A DNA stretch of 64,000 nucleotides from Pseudomonadota bacterium (GTDB lineage Bacteria; Pseudomonadota; Gammaproteobacteria; Acidiferrobacterales; Acidiferrobacteraceae), in NCBI GenBank assembly GCA_021794275.1, contig JAJYRD010000027.1, positions 23,575-87,574 of the forward strand. The letters run 5' to 3'. Each line of letters starts with the position of its first letter. Positions within the stretch are counted from its first letter, which is position 1. This document shows positions 47,468 to 58,341 of this stretch, piece after piece. The notes under the pieces are model-generated. The model worked only from the letters and a program-made list of their open reading frames with translations, searched no databases and was not told the origin of the DNA. The translations under genes and the position numbers were made by a program.

Positions 47468-50290
47468 CTAGGCGTACCTCCGGGCCTGCGCGACACCGGT
47501 CAGCGTGTCCCGACAGCGCCCGCAGAGTTCGGGGTAATCGGCAAACACACCCACTTCCGGCCTATGATGCCAACAGCGCGCGCACTTGGCGTGCGGCGAG
47601 GGCCCTACGACTGCGAAGAGGTCGCCTCGCTCGGTGGAGGCCGCCCCCTCGGGGCACGCATCGAGCGCGTGCAACCGTGCCTCCGAGGTGATGAACACGT
47701 AGCGCAGTTCACCCGCGAAATCGGCAAGCCGCGCATGGAGCTCGGGCCCAACGTAGAGATCGAGTTCGGCGTCGAGCGAGGAACCGACCGCACCACTCAC
47801 CCGCAGCCGCTCGAGCTCCGGACCCACCGCCTGACGCAGATCGAGGAGCAAGGACCAAAAGGCGAGATCGTGAGCGCCCGTGGCCGGAACCTCGACATCG
47901 TGCCAGGTGTTCAAGAAGACGCTTTCGGCGCGTGCGCCCGGCATGTACTGCCAGACCTCTTCGGCCGTGAAGCTCAAGATCGGCGCCAAGTGGCGGACGA
48001 AGACCTCGAGCATGCGCCAAAGCACGGTCTGGGCGGAGCGGCGTTCGCGACTTTCCGTGGGTGAGGTGTAGAGCCTGTCCTTTAGGACATCGAGATAGAA
48101 AGCGCCGAGGTCGACCACGCAAAAATGGTGCAGCCTCTGGTACACGATGTGGAATTGAAAGTCTTCGTAGGCCTCACGCACCGTACGGTCGAATTCCGCG
48201 GTGCGGGCAAGCGCCGCCCGATCGAGCACCAGGAGATCGTCGAGCTCTACGGTATCTGTGTCGGGATTGAAGCCCGCGAGATTGGCGAGCAGATAGCGCG
48301 CGGTGTTCCGAAGTCGGCGATAGGCCTCGGTGACGCGCTTTAGGATCTCGGGTGAAAGCGACATCTCGGCACGGGTGTCAGTCGCGGCGACCCAAAGCCG
48401 CAGGACGTCGGCGCCCAGGGACTTCGTGATCTCCTGGGGCTCTATCCCGTTGCCTCGGGACTTGGCCATCTTCTGACCTTGAGCGTCGACCGTGAAGCCG
48501 TGGGTGAGGACCGCCTTGTAGGGGGCCTTCCCGGAATCGGCGACCGAGGTCAGAAGCGACGACTGGAACCAGCCGCGATGCTGGTCCGAGCCCTCGAGAT
48601 AGAGATCCGCAGGGCGGGCGAGGTCGGGACGCACGGCGAGCACGCAAGCATGCGTCGAGCCCGAATCGAACCAGACATCGAGCACGTCGCGCAAGGCCTC
48701 GTAGTCTTGGGCTTCGGCGCCCAGCCAATCGGAGACCGGCCGATCGAACCAGCCGTCCACACCCTCCACCTCGATGACGCGCGCCACCTCCTCCATGAGG
48801 GCGTCGGTGCGCGGGTGCAGTTCGCCCGTCGTCTTGTGCAGGAAGAACGGAATGGGCACGCCCCACACGCGCTGGCGCGATATGCACCAGTCGGGCCGCC
48901 CGGCAACCATCTGCGCGATGCGCTGCTCGCCCCAGGAGGGCATCCAGCGCACCTTTGCTATCGCCGCCAAGGCGTCGCGCCTAAGGCCCGCGTCCTCAAG
49001 CGATATGAACCACTGGGCGGTCGCCCGGAAGATGATCGGGGTCTTGTGGCGCCAGCAGTGCGGGTAGCTGTGGGTGATGGTGTCCATGGCCCAGAGCGCC
49101 TCGCGCTCGCGCAGCACATCGACTAGGCGCCGGCCGCCATCGACGATCGAGAGCCCCTCCACGAAAGGCGTGCCCGGCAGGAAGCGCCCGTCGCCGCCGA
49201 CCGGCCCCTCGACAGGCAGGTCCTCGCCGCTTGCGCGCGCGTAGGCACGGGCCGCCTGGTAATCCTCTTCGCCGTGCGCGGGGGCGATGTGCACAAGCCC
49301 CGTGCCGGCCTCGGTGGTGACGTGCGCGCCCGCGATCACAGGCACCGCGCGATCGAGGAAGGGGTGGGTGAGTCTGAGCCCCGTGAGCGCATCCCCGCGC
49401 ACAGTGATATCCGTCGCCGCATCGTCTAGCTTATAGCGTACGGCGACCACCGCGGCGAGATCATCCGCCACCAGCCAATGGCCGCCATCTCTGCGCATCA
49501 GCCGATAGACGATGTCATCGTGCACGGCGACTGCGCGGTTCGCAGGTAGCGTCCAGGGTGTGGTGGTCCAGATGGGCAGCCATACGGATCCCGGGCGCGC
49601 CGCCGCTCCCAGGCGACGCCAGAAATCCGCCGTGTCGATCACGGCAAACGGCACGTCGACTGCGAGCGAGCGGTGATCGGCATAGTCGACCTCGGCCTCG
49701 GCCAGGGCCGACTGGCAGTCGATACACCAGTGCACGGGCTTTTCGCTGCGATAGACGTGGCCGCGCGCGCGGATGCGGGCAAGCTCGCGCACGATGCCTG
49801 CCTCGATCGCGTAATCCATGGTGAGATAGGGGTGGGCGAAATCCCCGAGCACGCCCAGCCGAACAAAGTCATCCCTTTGGGCCGCGACCTGGCGCGCCGC
49901 GTAGTCGCGACAAGCCTTGCGGAAGGTACGCGCGTCGACGTCGCGCCCGCACCGCCCGACCGTCTTCTCCACGGCCAGTTCGATCGGCAGCCCATGGCAA
50001 TCCCAGCCCGGGACATAAGGGGCATCAAAACCGGCAAAGCCTTTCGCCTTGACGATGATGTCCTTCAGGACCTTGTTCACGGCATGTCCGAGGTGGATGG
50101 CGCCGTTCGCGTAAGGGGGGCCGTCATGCAGGACATAGCGCGGGTGACCGGCATGGAAGGCGCGCAGCTGCTCGTAAAGGCCGAGCCGCTCCCAGGCCTT
50201 AACCTGTTCGGGCTCGCGCGCAGGCAAACCGCCGCGCATCGGAAAGTCCGTATGCGGCAGATTGAGCGTGTTCTTGTAGTCCGCCGTCAT
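47468..50290 (-). CDS. ileS: isoleucyl-tRNA synthetase
   Basis: [23 protein letters not shown] (HIGH-type), [12 protein letters not shown] (KMSKS-type), C-terminal Zn motif. Confidence 0.97.
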   Translation of the reverse strand: MTADYKNTLNLPHTDFPMRGGLPAREPEQVKAWERLGLYEQLRAFHAGHPRYVLHDGPPYANGAIHLGHAVNKVLKDIIVKAKGFAGFDAPYVPGWDCHGLPIELAVEKTVGRCGRDVDARTFRKACRDYAARQVAAQRDDFVRLGVLGDFAHPYLTMDYAIEAGIVRELARIRARGHVYRSEKPVHWCIDCQSALAEAEVDYADHRSLAVDVPFAVIDTADFWRRLGAAARPGSVWLPIWTTTPWTLPANRAVAVHDDIVYRLMRRDGGHWLVADDLAAVVAVRYKLDDAATDITVRGDALTGLRLTHPFLDRAVPVIAGAHVTTEAGTGLVHIAPAHGEEDYQAARAYARASGEDLPVEGPVGGDGRFLPGTPFVEGLSIVDGGRRLVDVLREREALWAMDTITHSYPHCWRHKTPIIFRATAQWFISLEDAGLRRDALAAIAKVRWMPSWGEQRIAQMVAGRPDWCISRQRVWGVPIPFFLHKTTGELHPRTDALMEEVARVIEVEGVDGWFDRPVSDWLGAEAQDYEALRDVLDVWFDSGSTHACVLAVRPDLARPADLYLEGSDQHRGWFQSSLLTSVADSGKAPYKAVLTHGFTVDAQGQKMAKSRGNGIEPQEITKSLGADVLRLWVAATDTRAEMSLSPEILKRVTEAYRRLRNTARYLLANLAGFNPDTDTVELDDLLVLDRAALARTAEFDRTVREAYEDFQFHIVYQRLHHFCVVDLGAFYLDVLKDRLYTSPTESRERRSAQTVLWRMLEVFVRHLAPILSFTAEEVWQYMPGARAESVFLNTWHDVEVPATGAHDLAFWSLLLDLRQAVGPELERLRVSGAVGSSLDAELDLYVGPELHARLADFAGELRYVFITSEARLHALDACPEGAASTERGDLFAVVGPSPHAKCARCWHHRPEVGVFADYPELCGRCRDTLTGVAQARRYA

Positions 50291-51228
50291 GATCCCACTG
50301 TTCCCCGTTTGGCAAAAAAGCTTCGCGCCGACATCCGGTCCTGATCGATCTGCGCCGCGAGTGCTGCGAGCGACGGGAACCTGCGCTCCTCGCGCAGCCG
50401 CGCGAGGAAACGCACATCCAGGCGCCGTCCGTAGAGGTCACCTGCGAAATCGAGCAGATGGACCTCGAGTAATACCCGTCCCCCGCCCACCGTCGGACGT
50501 CGCCCGGCATTGGCGACCCCCGTGTATTCCCGGCCGTCATCGCTGCGCACCACGACGGCGAACACCCCAGTCAGGGGCGGAGGATCGGGCATGACGATAT
50601 TGGCGGTGGGGAAACCGAGCTGTCGCCCACGGGCATCGCCGGCAACCACCACCCCCCGCCATCCGTAGGGTTCCCCGATAAGTCGCTCGGCCTCGCGCAT
50701 GTCGCCGCGGGCAAGCGCCTCCCGCACGCGCGTACTGCTCACCCTCTGCCCGGTCTCGGTGAAGGTTGCCGTCGATTCGACGAAAAAACCGTGACGCCGG
50801 CCCACGTCCTTAAGTAACGCGAAATCCCCGGCGCGCCCCGCCCCGAAGCGAAAGTCGTCTCCAATGACGAGGCCGCGTGCGCGCAAAGCTCCTACTACCA
50901 CGTTCTCCACGAAATCGATCGCCGCGAGATCTGCGAGCAACTCGTCGAAGCGCAGCACCATCACGAGATCGACGCCCGCGTCGCGGAACGCCCGAAGTTT
51001 CGCGGACAGCCGCATGAGTCGCGGGCGCGCCGTACCTCGCGCGAAATACTCCTGCGGTTGCGGCTCGAACAACATAAGGAGCGAGGGCGCGCCGCACTCC
51101 CGGGCACGCGCCTTCAGGAGCCCGACCAGCTGCCGGTGACCCTGATGAAAGCCGTCGAAATTCCCAATAGTGACGACCGCCCCACGATGACGGGGATGGA
51201 CGTTGTATAGCCCCCGAATACACTCCAT
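50287..51228 (-). CDS. ribF: bifunctional riboflavin kinase/FAD synthetase
   Basis: [32 protein letters not shown]. Confidence 0.94.
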   Translation of the reverse strand: MECIRGLYNVHPRHRGAVVTIGNFDGFHQGHRQLVGLLKARARECGAPSLLMLFEPQPQEYFARGTARPRLMRLSAKLRAFRDAGVDLVMVLRFDELLADLAAIDFVENVVVGALRARGLVIGDDFRFGAGRAGDFALLKDVGRRHGFFVESTATFTETGQRVSSTRVREALARGDMREAERLIGEPYGWRGVVVAGDARGRQLGFPTANIVMPDPPPLTGVFAVVVRSDDGREYTGVANAGRRPTVGGGRVLLEVHLLDFAGDLYGRRLDVRFLARLREERRFPSLAALAAQIDQDRMSARSFFAKRGTVGS

Positions 51229-51374
51229 GCCGGCGCTAACCGAAAGCAAAAAAGCTTAAACTATCGCGAAGAGCGGGTCCAGGCAGGCCACGCGCAGACG
51301 GGCCGCCCGCGACCCTGCCTGGCTGGGCGTCATATCGGAAGGCGGGACTCACGCCCATCCGCCAAGGCAACCGC

Positions 51375-51782
51375 TCAACAGGCCCAATCCGGGTCCAACT
51401 CCTCGATTACCTCGCGCAAGGGACGGCGCGTGGCGTAATCCTCACGATAACTGTGATAATAGGCGAGACGCAATTCCGGGAAACGCCAGCAGAGATAGCC
51501 GTCGCCAGTGTCGAAATCCACGAGCCAGAGGCCCTTCACGACCACGCCCAAGCGACTCATCTTGCTCACCCAGCGCTTCACGACGCACGCGTAATCCTCT
51601 TCCACCTCATAGAGCGCGCCACTTCCCGGGGGGAGCGTCGACAACAAGCGACGCAGAGGCTCGAGCTCACGGTAAGCGCCATAGGTGATACGCCGCACCA
51701 AAGGAAAGAGTTCCTGGGCCTCCGCGAGGGTAAAGACGCGCGAGTCCCCGGGTGACCCGATCTGCCAAATTGCCGCTGTCAT
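51375..51782 (-). CDS. DUF2203-like protein
   Basis: RVFTLAEAQELFPLVRRIT...GLWLVDFDTGDGYLCWRFPELRLAYYHSYREDYATRRPL. Confidence 0.65.
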   Translation of the reverse strand: MTAAIWQIGSPGDSRVFTLAEAQELFPLVRRITYGAYRELEPLRRLLSTLPPGSGALYEVEEDYACVVKRWVSKMSRLGVVVKGLWLVDFDTGDGYLCWRFPELRLAYYHSYREDYATRRPLREVIEELDPDWAC

Positions 51783-53359
51783 ACGTCGTCCGCACCTATC
51801 GACTGCAACCGTAACGCCCCGGGACGAACCCCCAAAACCCACATCACTGTAACATAGAGGGCAAGTCCCGCCGCAATCCACGCGCCCAACATCAGAGCCC
51901 GCATCGCGCCCGAGGCCGCCTCATATACCTGCGGAGCGCGGTCGGCAAACCCGAGCACTCCGCCCATGACGGCGCTCGCCGAACCGACCTGAACCCAGAG
52001 CCGCGCCCAGCCGGGCCTGGGGTGATAGACCTGCTGGCGCCGCAGGCCGCGATAGAGCAGCCAGGCATTCAGTATGCCCGACAGGGATGTCGCAAGCGCG
52101 AGCCCCGCGTGCTTCAACGGCCATATCAGAGCCACATTGAAGCCCATGTTGGCGATAAGCGCTATCGTGCCGATCTTGACCGGCGTGCGGGTATCCTGTC
52201 TTGCATAGTATCCGGGCGCCAAGACCTTGATGAGGACGAAGGCCGGCAGACCGATGGCGAAGGCTACGAGCGCGCGGCCCGTCATGGCCGCGTCGAAGGC
52301 ATTGAACGCGCCGTAGCGATACAAGGTAAAGATCATGGGCATCGCGAGCACGATCAGGGCGACCGCCGCGGGGACCGCGATCACGACGACCCAGCGCAAG
52401 GCCCAGTCCAGGGTATGCCCGAAGTCCTCCACCGAGGCCTTGGCATGCTTGGCGGAGAGATGCGGAAGGATCACCGTGCCCAAAGCCACACCGAATATGC
52501 CTAAGGGAAACTCGAGCAAACGATTGGCGAAATAGAGCCACGAGACGCTCCCTGTAACAAGAAACGAGGCGAGCATGGTGTCGACGACGAGATTGATCTG
52601 GGCGATGGAGGAGCCAAAGATACCCGGCACCATGAGCCGAAAGACACGACGCACGCCCGGATGGAGGAAAGAATAGCGAAAGCGTGGCAGAAAGCCCGCC
52701 CGGCGCAGAAACGGCACCTGGAAAAGAAGCTGCAGGATGCCCCCCACGAAGACCCCCCAGGCCACGGTCACGGCCGGGCTTGCCGTGCCGGGCGCAATGA
52801 CACCCGCCGCCACGATCAGGCTCAGGTTCAAGATCACAGGGGTGAAGGCGGCGGCCGCGAAGCGTCCCCGGGTGTTCAAGATGCCGGCGGCCATGGCGAC
52901 TAGCGAGATGAAGAAGAGATACGGAAAGGTGATGCGCAAAAGCCGCACCGCCAGATGGTATTTGGCAGGTTCGGCGAGGAAACCTGGCGCCAGCACCCAG
53001 ATGATGACGGGCGCCGCCAGCACCCCGATCGCCGTCACCACCATGAGCACCAAGGCGAAGCTTCCGGCCATGTGATCGATAAAGTCGCGCGCCTTCGCAT
53101 CCCGCGCTTCCCCATCCTCACTGAGATGGGCGGCGAACACAGGCACGAAGGCCTGCGCGAATGCCCCCTCGCCGAACACCCGCCGCAGAAAGCTCGGTAT
53201 CCGGAAGGCCACGAAGAAGGCGTCGGCCAAGGCTGTAGTGCCGAGGAGGCGCGCAAGCAGGATATCGCGCACAAAACCCGTGATGCGCGAGACAAGCGTC
53301 ATGCCTCCGGTGGCGAAAAGCGAACGAACAAGGCGGTTGGCCACCCCTCTCCCCTCCAA
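51779..53359 (-). CDS. murJ: lipid II flippase MurJ/MviN
   Basis: SLFATGGMTLVSRITGFVRDILLARLLG; multi-TM MATE-like. Confidence 0.96.
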   Translation of the reverse strand: MEGRGVANRLVRSLFATGGMTLVSRITGFVRDILLARLLGTTALADAFFVAFRIPSFLRRVFGEGAFAQAFVPVFAAHLSEDGEARDAKARDFIDHMAGSFALVLMVVTAIGVLAAPVIIWVLAPGFLAEPAKYHLAVRLLRITFPYLFFISLVAMAAGILNTRGRFAAAAFTPVILNLSLIVAAGVIAPGTASPAVTVAWGVFVGGILQLLFQVPFLRRAGFLPRFRYSFLHPGVRRVFRLMVPGIFGSSIAQINLVVDTMLASFLVTGSVSWLYFANRLLEFPLGIFGVALGTVILPHLSAKHAKASVEDFGHTLDWALRWVVVIAVPAAVALIVLAMPMIFTLYRYGAFNAFDAAMTGRALVAFAIGLPAFVLIKVLAPGYYARQDTRTPVKIGTIALIANMGFNVALIWPLKHAGLALATSLSGILNAWLLYRGLRRQQVYHPRPGWARLWVQVGSASAVMGGVLGFADRAPQVYEAASGAMRALMLGAWIAAGLALYVTVMWVLGVRPGALRLQSIGADDV

Positions 53360-53531
53360 GAATCCTGGCCGCGCCCGAAGGCGTAAAGCCCGCGAGTATA
53401 GCGCCCGACGCCGGCCCTACAAGCCGCGCGCCCACCAGGCGCGCAAGCGGGTGTCTCCTGGGCGCGTACGCCGGGGCGCAGGATGCAATATAAAAAGCCT
53501 TACGACCACTCCGACCCGCCCAGCGCCCACA

Positions 53532-53560
53532 TTGACAAGCCCCCGGGGGCGCGGCATAGT
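53532..53560 (+). promoter_or_regulatory. sigma70-like promoter upstream of rpsT
   Basis: TTGACA-17-CATAGT. Confidence 0.5.
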
Positions 53561-53598
53561 GTGCCGCTTTTCAAACCCCTCTTCTCAGGAGCAGGCTT

Positions 53599-53868
53599 TT
53601 GGCGAATACAGTTCAGGCAAAGAAACGGGCGCGGCAGGCCGAAATCCACAGACAGCGTAACGTCGCGTTCCGCTCGCAGATGCGCACCGCCATCAAGAAA
53701 GTCCTGAAGGCGGCGCAAGACAAGGACACCGCGGGCGGCCAGGTCGCGTTTCGCGAGGCGAGTTCGGTGATCGACCGCGGCATCTCGCGGGGCCTCGTGC
53801 ACCGCAATACCGCCGCCCGCTACAAGAGTCGCCTGAACGCCCGCCTGCACCGCGCAAGCGTCGCCTAA
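53599..53868 (+). CDS. rpsT: 30S ribosomal protein S20
   Basis: MANTVQAKKRARQAEIHRQRNVAFRSQMRTAIKKVLKA. Confidence 0.97.
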   Translation: MANTVQAKKRARQAEIHRQRNVAFRSQMRTAIKKVLKAAQDKDTAGGQVAFREASSVIDRGISRGLVHRNTAARYKSRLNARLHRASVA

Positions 53869-53899
53869 GAAAGATGACCCGGCCCCGTTCGCGGGCCGG

Positions 53900-55015
53900 T
53901 CAGACGATCACGAGGTTGTCGCGATGGATGACCTCGGGCTCGCCCTGGTAGCCCAGCACCTGCTCGATCTCCTCGCTCGGCCGCCCCGTGATGAGGCGCA
54001 GTTCGGTCGCCGCGTAATTGACGAGCCCGCGCGCCACCTCGCGGCCATCTGGCCCCACGCACGCCACCATCTCGCCGCGCGCGAAGGTCCCCTCGACGCC
54101 CCGGACTCCGACCGGCAGAAGACTCTTGCCGCCGTCCCGCAACACGCGCGCAGCCCCTTCGTCCACCATAAGGCGGCCGCACACCGAGAGGCGCGCGGCA
54201 AGCCAGCGCTTACGCGCGGCAAGCCGCGTCGTCGCGGGATAGAGGTAGGTCCCGAGGGGCTCGCCCCCAAGCACTCTCGGTAGGACATCGGGTTCGCGCC
54301 CGGCCACGATCACCGTAGCCGCCCCTGAGCGCGCCGCCTTTTGCGCGGCTATGAGCTTGGTGCGCATGCCGCCACGGCCAAGCTCGCCTGGGTTGCCAGC
54401 CATGGCCATATAGACCGGGTCCCCTGCCGGGGCCACGGAGATCAGACGCGCGGCAGGGTTGACCCGTGGATCCTCCTCGTAGAGGCCGGATTGGTCGGTG
54501 AGAATGATGAGCACATCCGCCTCGATCAAATTGGCCACGAGGGCCGCCAGGGTATCATTGTCGCCGAAGCGGATCTCTTCGGTCGCGACCGTGTCATTCT
54601 CGTTGATGATCGGCACCACGGCCAGGGACAGCAAGGCGCGCAAGGCACTGCGGGCATTCAGATAGCGCTTGCGGTCGGCCAGGTCATCGTGGGTCAGCAA
54701 GACCTGCGCCGCATGCTGGCCGTGGCGTGAAAACGCCGTCTCGTAGGCCTCGATGAGCCCCATCTGACCGAGCGCCGCCAGCGCCTGCAGCTCATGGAGC
54801 GCGCGCGGGCGCTTCTTGACGCCCAAGCGCTGCATGCCACAGGCCACGGCCCCCGACGACACCAGGACCACGTCACGCCCCTGTGCGCGCAGCCGGGCGA
54901 GCTGCCCTACCCAGTCCTCGAGGGCTACCCGATCGAGTCCGCTGCCGTGATTCGTAAGGAGACTGCTGCCGATCTTCACCACGAGCCGCCGAGCGGGCCC
55001 CAGGTCGCTACGCAT
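53900..55015 (-). CDS. proB: glutamate 5-kinase
   Basis: [46 protein letters not shown] domain. Confidence 0.96.
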   Translation of the reverse strand: MRSDLGPARRLVVKIGSSLLTNHGSGLDRVALEDWVGQLARLRAQGRDVVLVSSGAVACGMQRLGVKKRPRALHELQALAALGQMGLIEAYETAFSRHGQHAAQVLLTHDDLADRKRYLNARSALRALLSLAVVPIINENDTVATEEIRFGDNDTLAALVANLIEADVLIILTDQSGLYEEDPRVNPAARLISVAPAGDPVYMAMAGNPGELGRGGMRTKLIAAQKAARSGAATVIVAGREPDVLPRVLGGEPLGTYLYPATTRLAARKRWLAARLSVCGRLMVDEGAARVLRDGGKSLLPVGVRGVEGTFARGEMVACVGPDGREVARGLVNYAATELRLITGRPSEEIEQVLGYQGEPEVIHRDNLVIV

Positions 55016-56075
55016 CCTCGGACTCCGCGTCGGCGGCCGCAGATCCACTGTCCGGCGGCGCAGGGGCCAGAGCCTCAAGGCGCTGCATCAGCCGGCCCAT
55101 GAGCGCGGAACACCCGAGGCCCTTGATGGCCGATACCGCGGCGTATGGGCCATCCCAGCCAAGCGCTGCGCGCAGGACCTCAAGACGCGAGGCGCGCTCG
55201 GCTTCGGGCCACAGATCGACCTTGTTGAAGACAAGCCATCGCTCCTTGCCACCGAGATCATCATGGAAGAGCCGCAACTCCTCCTCGATGACGCGCACGT
55301 CCGCAGCCACATCGGTATCGGGATCGAGGGGTGCCACGTCGATGAGATGCAGAAGCAGCCGGGTGCGCGAAAGATGGCGCAAAAACTGCGTGCCGAGTCC
55401 CGCCCCCTCATGGGCACCTTCGATAAGACCTGGGATGTCGGCAATCACGAAGCTGCGATGGCGCTCGACGGTCACGACGCCGAGTTCAGGGTGCAGGGTC
55501 GTAAACGGGTAATCGGCCACCTTGGGCCGCGCCTCGGAGACCGCCCGCAGGAAGGTCGACTTGCCGGCATTCGGCAGGCCCACGAGGCCCACGTCGGCCA
55601 GTACCTGGAGTTCGAGGAAGAGTTCGCGTGCCTGCCCTGGGGCACCGGGGATGGTCCGCCGTGGGGCGCGATTGGTACTGCTTTTGAAACGCGTGTTGCC
55701 AACACCGCCACGACCACCTTGAGCGACGCAGAGTCGCGCGCCGTCACGGGTCAGGTCGCCCAAAAGCTCACCGGTCTCGGTATCGCGTACGAGCGTGCCA
55801 ATGGGGACTGCGACCACAAGATCGGAGCCGTTGCGCCCCGAGCGCTGTCGCCCGGCCCCGCCCTCGCCGTTCTGGGCGCGAAACTGGCGGGTGTAGCGGA
55901 AATCAGCAAGGGTATTGAGGCCGCTGCGGGCCTCGAAAAAAATACTGCCACCGGCCCCGCCGTCCCCGCCGTCGGGTCCTCCGCGCGGGACGAACTTCTC
56001 GCGACGGAAGCTCAAGGCCCCGTTGCCCCCATCGCCCGCATGGACATGGACGGTGGCCTCATCGACGAACTTCAT
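55008..56075 (-). CDS. obgE: GTPase ObgE/CgtA
   Basis: [43 protein letters not shown]. Confidence 0.97.
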   Translation of the reverse strand: MKFVDEATVHVHAGDGGNGALSFRREKFVPRGGPDGGDGGAGGSIFFEARSGLNTLADFRYTRQFRAQNGEGGAGRQRSGRNGSDLVVAVPIGTLVRDTETGELLGDLTRDGARLCVAQGGRGGVGNTRFKSSTNRAPRRTIPGAPGQARELFLELQVLADVGLVGLPNAGKSTFLRAVSEARPKVADYPFTTLHPELGVVTVERHRSFVIADIPGLIEGAHEGAGLGTQFLRHLSRTRLLLHLIDVAPLDPDTDVAADVRVIEEELRLFHDDLGGKERWLVFNKVDLWPEAERASRLEVLRAALGWDGPYAAVSAIKGLGCSALMGRLMQRLEALAPAPPDSGSAAADAESEDA

Positions 56076-56117
56076 GTATCCCTCCCCGAGGACGCCGGGG
56101 CTGCGGCGGTGAAGTCC

Positions 56118-56378
56118 TTAAGGCGCCGAGTCGACGCTGACCGTCTTGCGACGCTGCGGCCCCTTGACCTCGAACACGACATGCCCTTCGGCACAGGCGA
56201 ACAAGGTGTCATCCTTGCCGATGCGGACGTTGCGGCCAGGATAGAAGCGTGTGCCGCGTTGGCGCACAATGATATTGCCGGGGATGACCTTCTGGCCTCC
56301 GAAACGCTTGATGCCGAGACGCTTCGATTCGGAGTCGCGACCGTTGCGGGAACTACCGCCTGCCTTTTTATGTGCCAT
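56118..56378 (-). CDS. rpmA: 50S ribosomal protein L27
   Basis: [29 protein letters not shown]. Confidence 0.98.
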   Translation of the reverse strand: MAHKKAGGSSRNGRDSESKRLGIKRFGGQKVIPGNIIVRQRGTRFYPGRNVRIGKDDTLFACAEGHVVFEVKGPQRRKTVSVDSAP

Positions 56379-56387
56379 GACCGCTCC

Positions 56388-56720
56388 TTACGCCTGCGCC
56401 GACTGTTCGCTCTTGCCCGCTATGGCCAAGATCTTCAGTTCCGTATAGTTTTGACGGTGACCGGCGTGCTTGCGGTAATGCTTGCGCCGGCGCGTCTTGA
56501 AGATCCGGATCTTCTCGCCGCGACCGTGGCCCTCGACGCGTGCCGTGACCGTCTCCGACAGGGCCGGGGCGCCGACGCGAACGTCCGCGCCATCGGCGAT
56601 CAGCAGGACCTTACCCAAGGTCACGTCCTGACCCACCTCGACAGGCAGCGTCTCGACCCGCACGGTCTCGCCCACCGCCACCCGATATTGTTTACCACCC
56701 GTCTCGATCACCGCGTACAT
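56388..56720 (-). CDS. rplU: 50S ribosomal protein L21
   Basis: [25 protein letters not shown]. Confidence 0.98.
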   Translation of the reverse strand: MYAVIETGGKQYRVAVGETVRVETLPVEVGQDVTLGKVLLIADGADVRVGAPALSETVTARVEGHGRGEKIRIFKTRRRKHYRKHAGHRQNYTELKILAIAGKSEQSAQA

Positions 56721-56917
56721 GCGTTCAGTAGCTCCCCAACCGACTTTAATTCTCGAAGGACCGGCCGGGTAGGCCGGGCGGTCCGTTAAAGGTCGCGATT
56801 CTAGTGGCTTTGGGGAGACGGGTCAATGCACCAACCTGGCCGGCAAGCGGAATAGTGGCGACCGCCTGTCAGTCGCTTGACAGCGGGCGTCGTTCCGGCA
56901 GAGCATGACGGCGCCTT

Positions 56918-57931
56918 ATGATAGGGGAGCCCATGTCTACGCCTGCGCCTGTCGGCCGCCCGGCCTTTGACCTCGACGGTATCCACGCGCTCATTAAAAA
57001 CGAGAGCGCGGCCATGGATCGAGAGATCACGAAACGGCTCGACTCGGAGATCGTACTGATCAACCAGCTCGGGCGCTACATCATTCAGAGCGGCGGGAAG
57101 CGCGTGCGCCCGGCGGTGCTTTTGCTCGTCGCCAAGGCCTTCGCCTACGAGGGCGCGGCCCATATAACGCTCGCCACGGTGATCGAGTTCATCCACACCG
57201 CGACTTTATTACACGATGACGTCGTAGACGGCTCGGCCATGCGCCGGGGACGCGCAAGCGCCAATGCCGTGTTCGGGAACGAGGCGAGCGTGCTTGTAGG
57301 AGACTTCCTCTACTCCCGAGCCTTCGAGATGATGGTGGAGGTCCGGAGCCTGCGGGTCATGGAGATCCTCGCCCGCGCCACGAACACCATAGCCGAGGGC
57401 GAGGTCATGCAGCTCATCAACTGCAATGATCCGGATATCGAGGAGACGCAATATCTCGCAGTCATCCGCAGCAAGACCGCGAAACTTTTCGAGGCGGCCG
57501 CCGAACTGGGCGCGGTTTTGGGTGGGGTGCCGGCGATGGAACCGGTGTTGGCCGCCTACGGCCGTCACCTGGGGACTGCCTTCCAGCTCGTCGACGATGC
57601 ATTGGATTACGGTCGCGACAACGCCCGGCTTGGCAAAAACATCGGTGACGATCTGGCGGAGGGCAAGACCACGCTGCCGCTCATCCACGTCCTGCGCACG
57701 GGCACGGAGGCCGAGCGCGCGCTCGTGCGCTCGGCCATCGAGCAAGGCGGGCTCGACCGCATCGACGGGGTCGTGGCCGCCATTGAATCCACTCAGGCGA
57801 TCGCGTACACTTGCGCGCGGGCCGAGGGCGAGGCCGACAGGGCACGGGCGGCGCTCCAGCCTTTGCCCGATTCCCCGTACAAGCAAGCGCTGTTGGATCT
57901 GGCCCATTTCTCCGTTCATAGGGACCATTGA
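56918..57931 (+). CDS. ispB: octaprenyl/polyprenyl diphosphate synthase
   Basis: LLHDDVVDGSAMRRGRASAN; QLVDDALDYG. Confidence 0.94.
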   Translation: MIGEPMSTPAPVGRPAFDLDGIHALIKNESAAMDREITKRLDSEIVLINQLGRYIIQSGGKRVRPAVLLLVAKAFAYEGAAHITLATVIEFIHTATLLHDDVVDGSAMRRGRASANAVFGNEASVLVGDFLYSRAFEMMVEVRSLRVMEILARATNTIAEGEVMQLINCNDPDIEETQYLAVIRSKTAKLFEAAAELGAVLGGVPAMEPVLAAYGRHLGTAFQLVDDALDYGRDNARLGKNIGDDLAEGKTTLPLIHVLRTGTEAERALVRSAIEQGGLDRIDGVVAAIESTQAIAYTCARAEGEADRARAALQPLPDSPYKQALLDLAHFSVHRDH

Positions 57932-57952
57932 AGGCCCTGAACGGCACATCGA

Positions 57953-58029
57953 CGGGGTGTAGCTCAGCCTGGTGGAGCACTAGCTTCGGGAGCTAGGGGC
58001 CGGAGGTTCGAATCCTCTCACCCCGACCA
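57953..58029 (+). tRNA. tRNA-Pro(CGG)
   Basis: CGGGGTGTAGCTCAGCCTGGTGGAGCACTAGCTTCGGGAGCTAGGGGCCGGAGGTTCGAATCCTCTCACCCCGACCA. Confidence 0.96.
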
Positions 58030-58052
58030 ATTTTAGAGAGCGTTGCCTATTC

Positions 58053-58301
58053 GTGAAGCTCCTGGTCGATCTTCTGGTGGCATGGGCCCTTTGGTTACTG
58101 GTCCGCCGCCTGTTTCGTTCGCAACCCCCTTTGCGTAGTACGTCGCGGCCCACGCCCATACGAAGGCGCGTGCGCGCCGCGGGCGACATGGTGGCCTGCG
58201 CCCATTGCGGCCTCTATGTGCCGCGCTCCGAAAGTATTTCCGGGACCCACGACACGGCCTTTTGTTGCCTTGAGCACAAGGAAGCCGCCGCTCGGCGCTA
58301 A
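58053..58301 (+). CDS. PP0621-like small TM / zinc-ribbon protein
   Basis: N-terminal TM, MVACAHCGLYVPRSESI...FCCLEHKEAA. Confidence 0.75.
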   Translation: MKLLVDLLVAWALWLLVRRLFRSQPPLRSTSRPTPIRRRVRAAGDMVACAHCGLYVPRSESISGTHDTAFCCLEHKEAAARR

Positions 58302-58341
58302 GACTTTGCTATAGCGTCCAAACTATGCTAATTCAGAGCGT

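Noticed and set aside
55263-56789. 508-aa plus-strand ORF spanning obgE-rpmA-rplU
   Set aside because: Covers three well-conserved genes on the opposite strand; shadow ORF.
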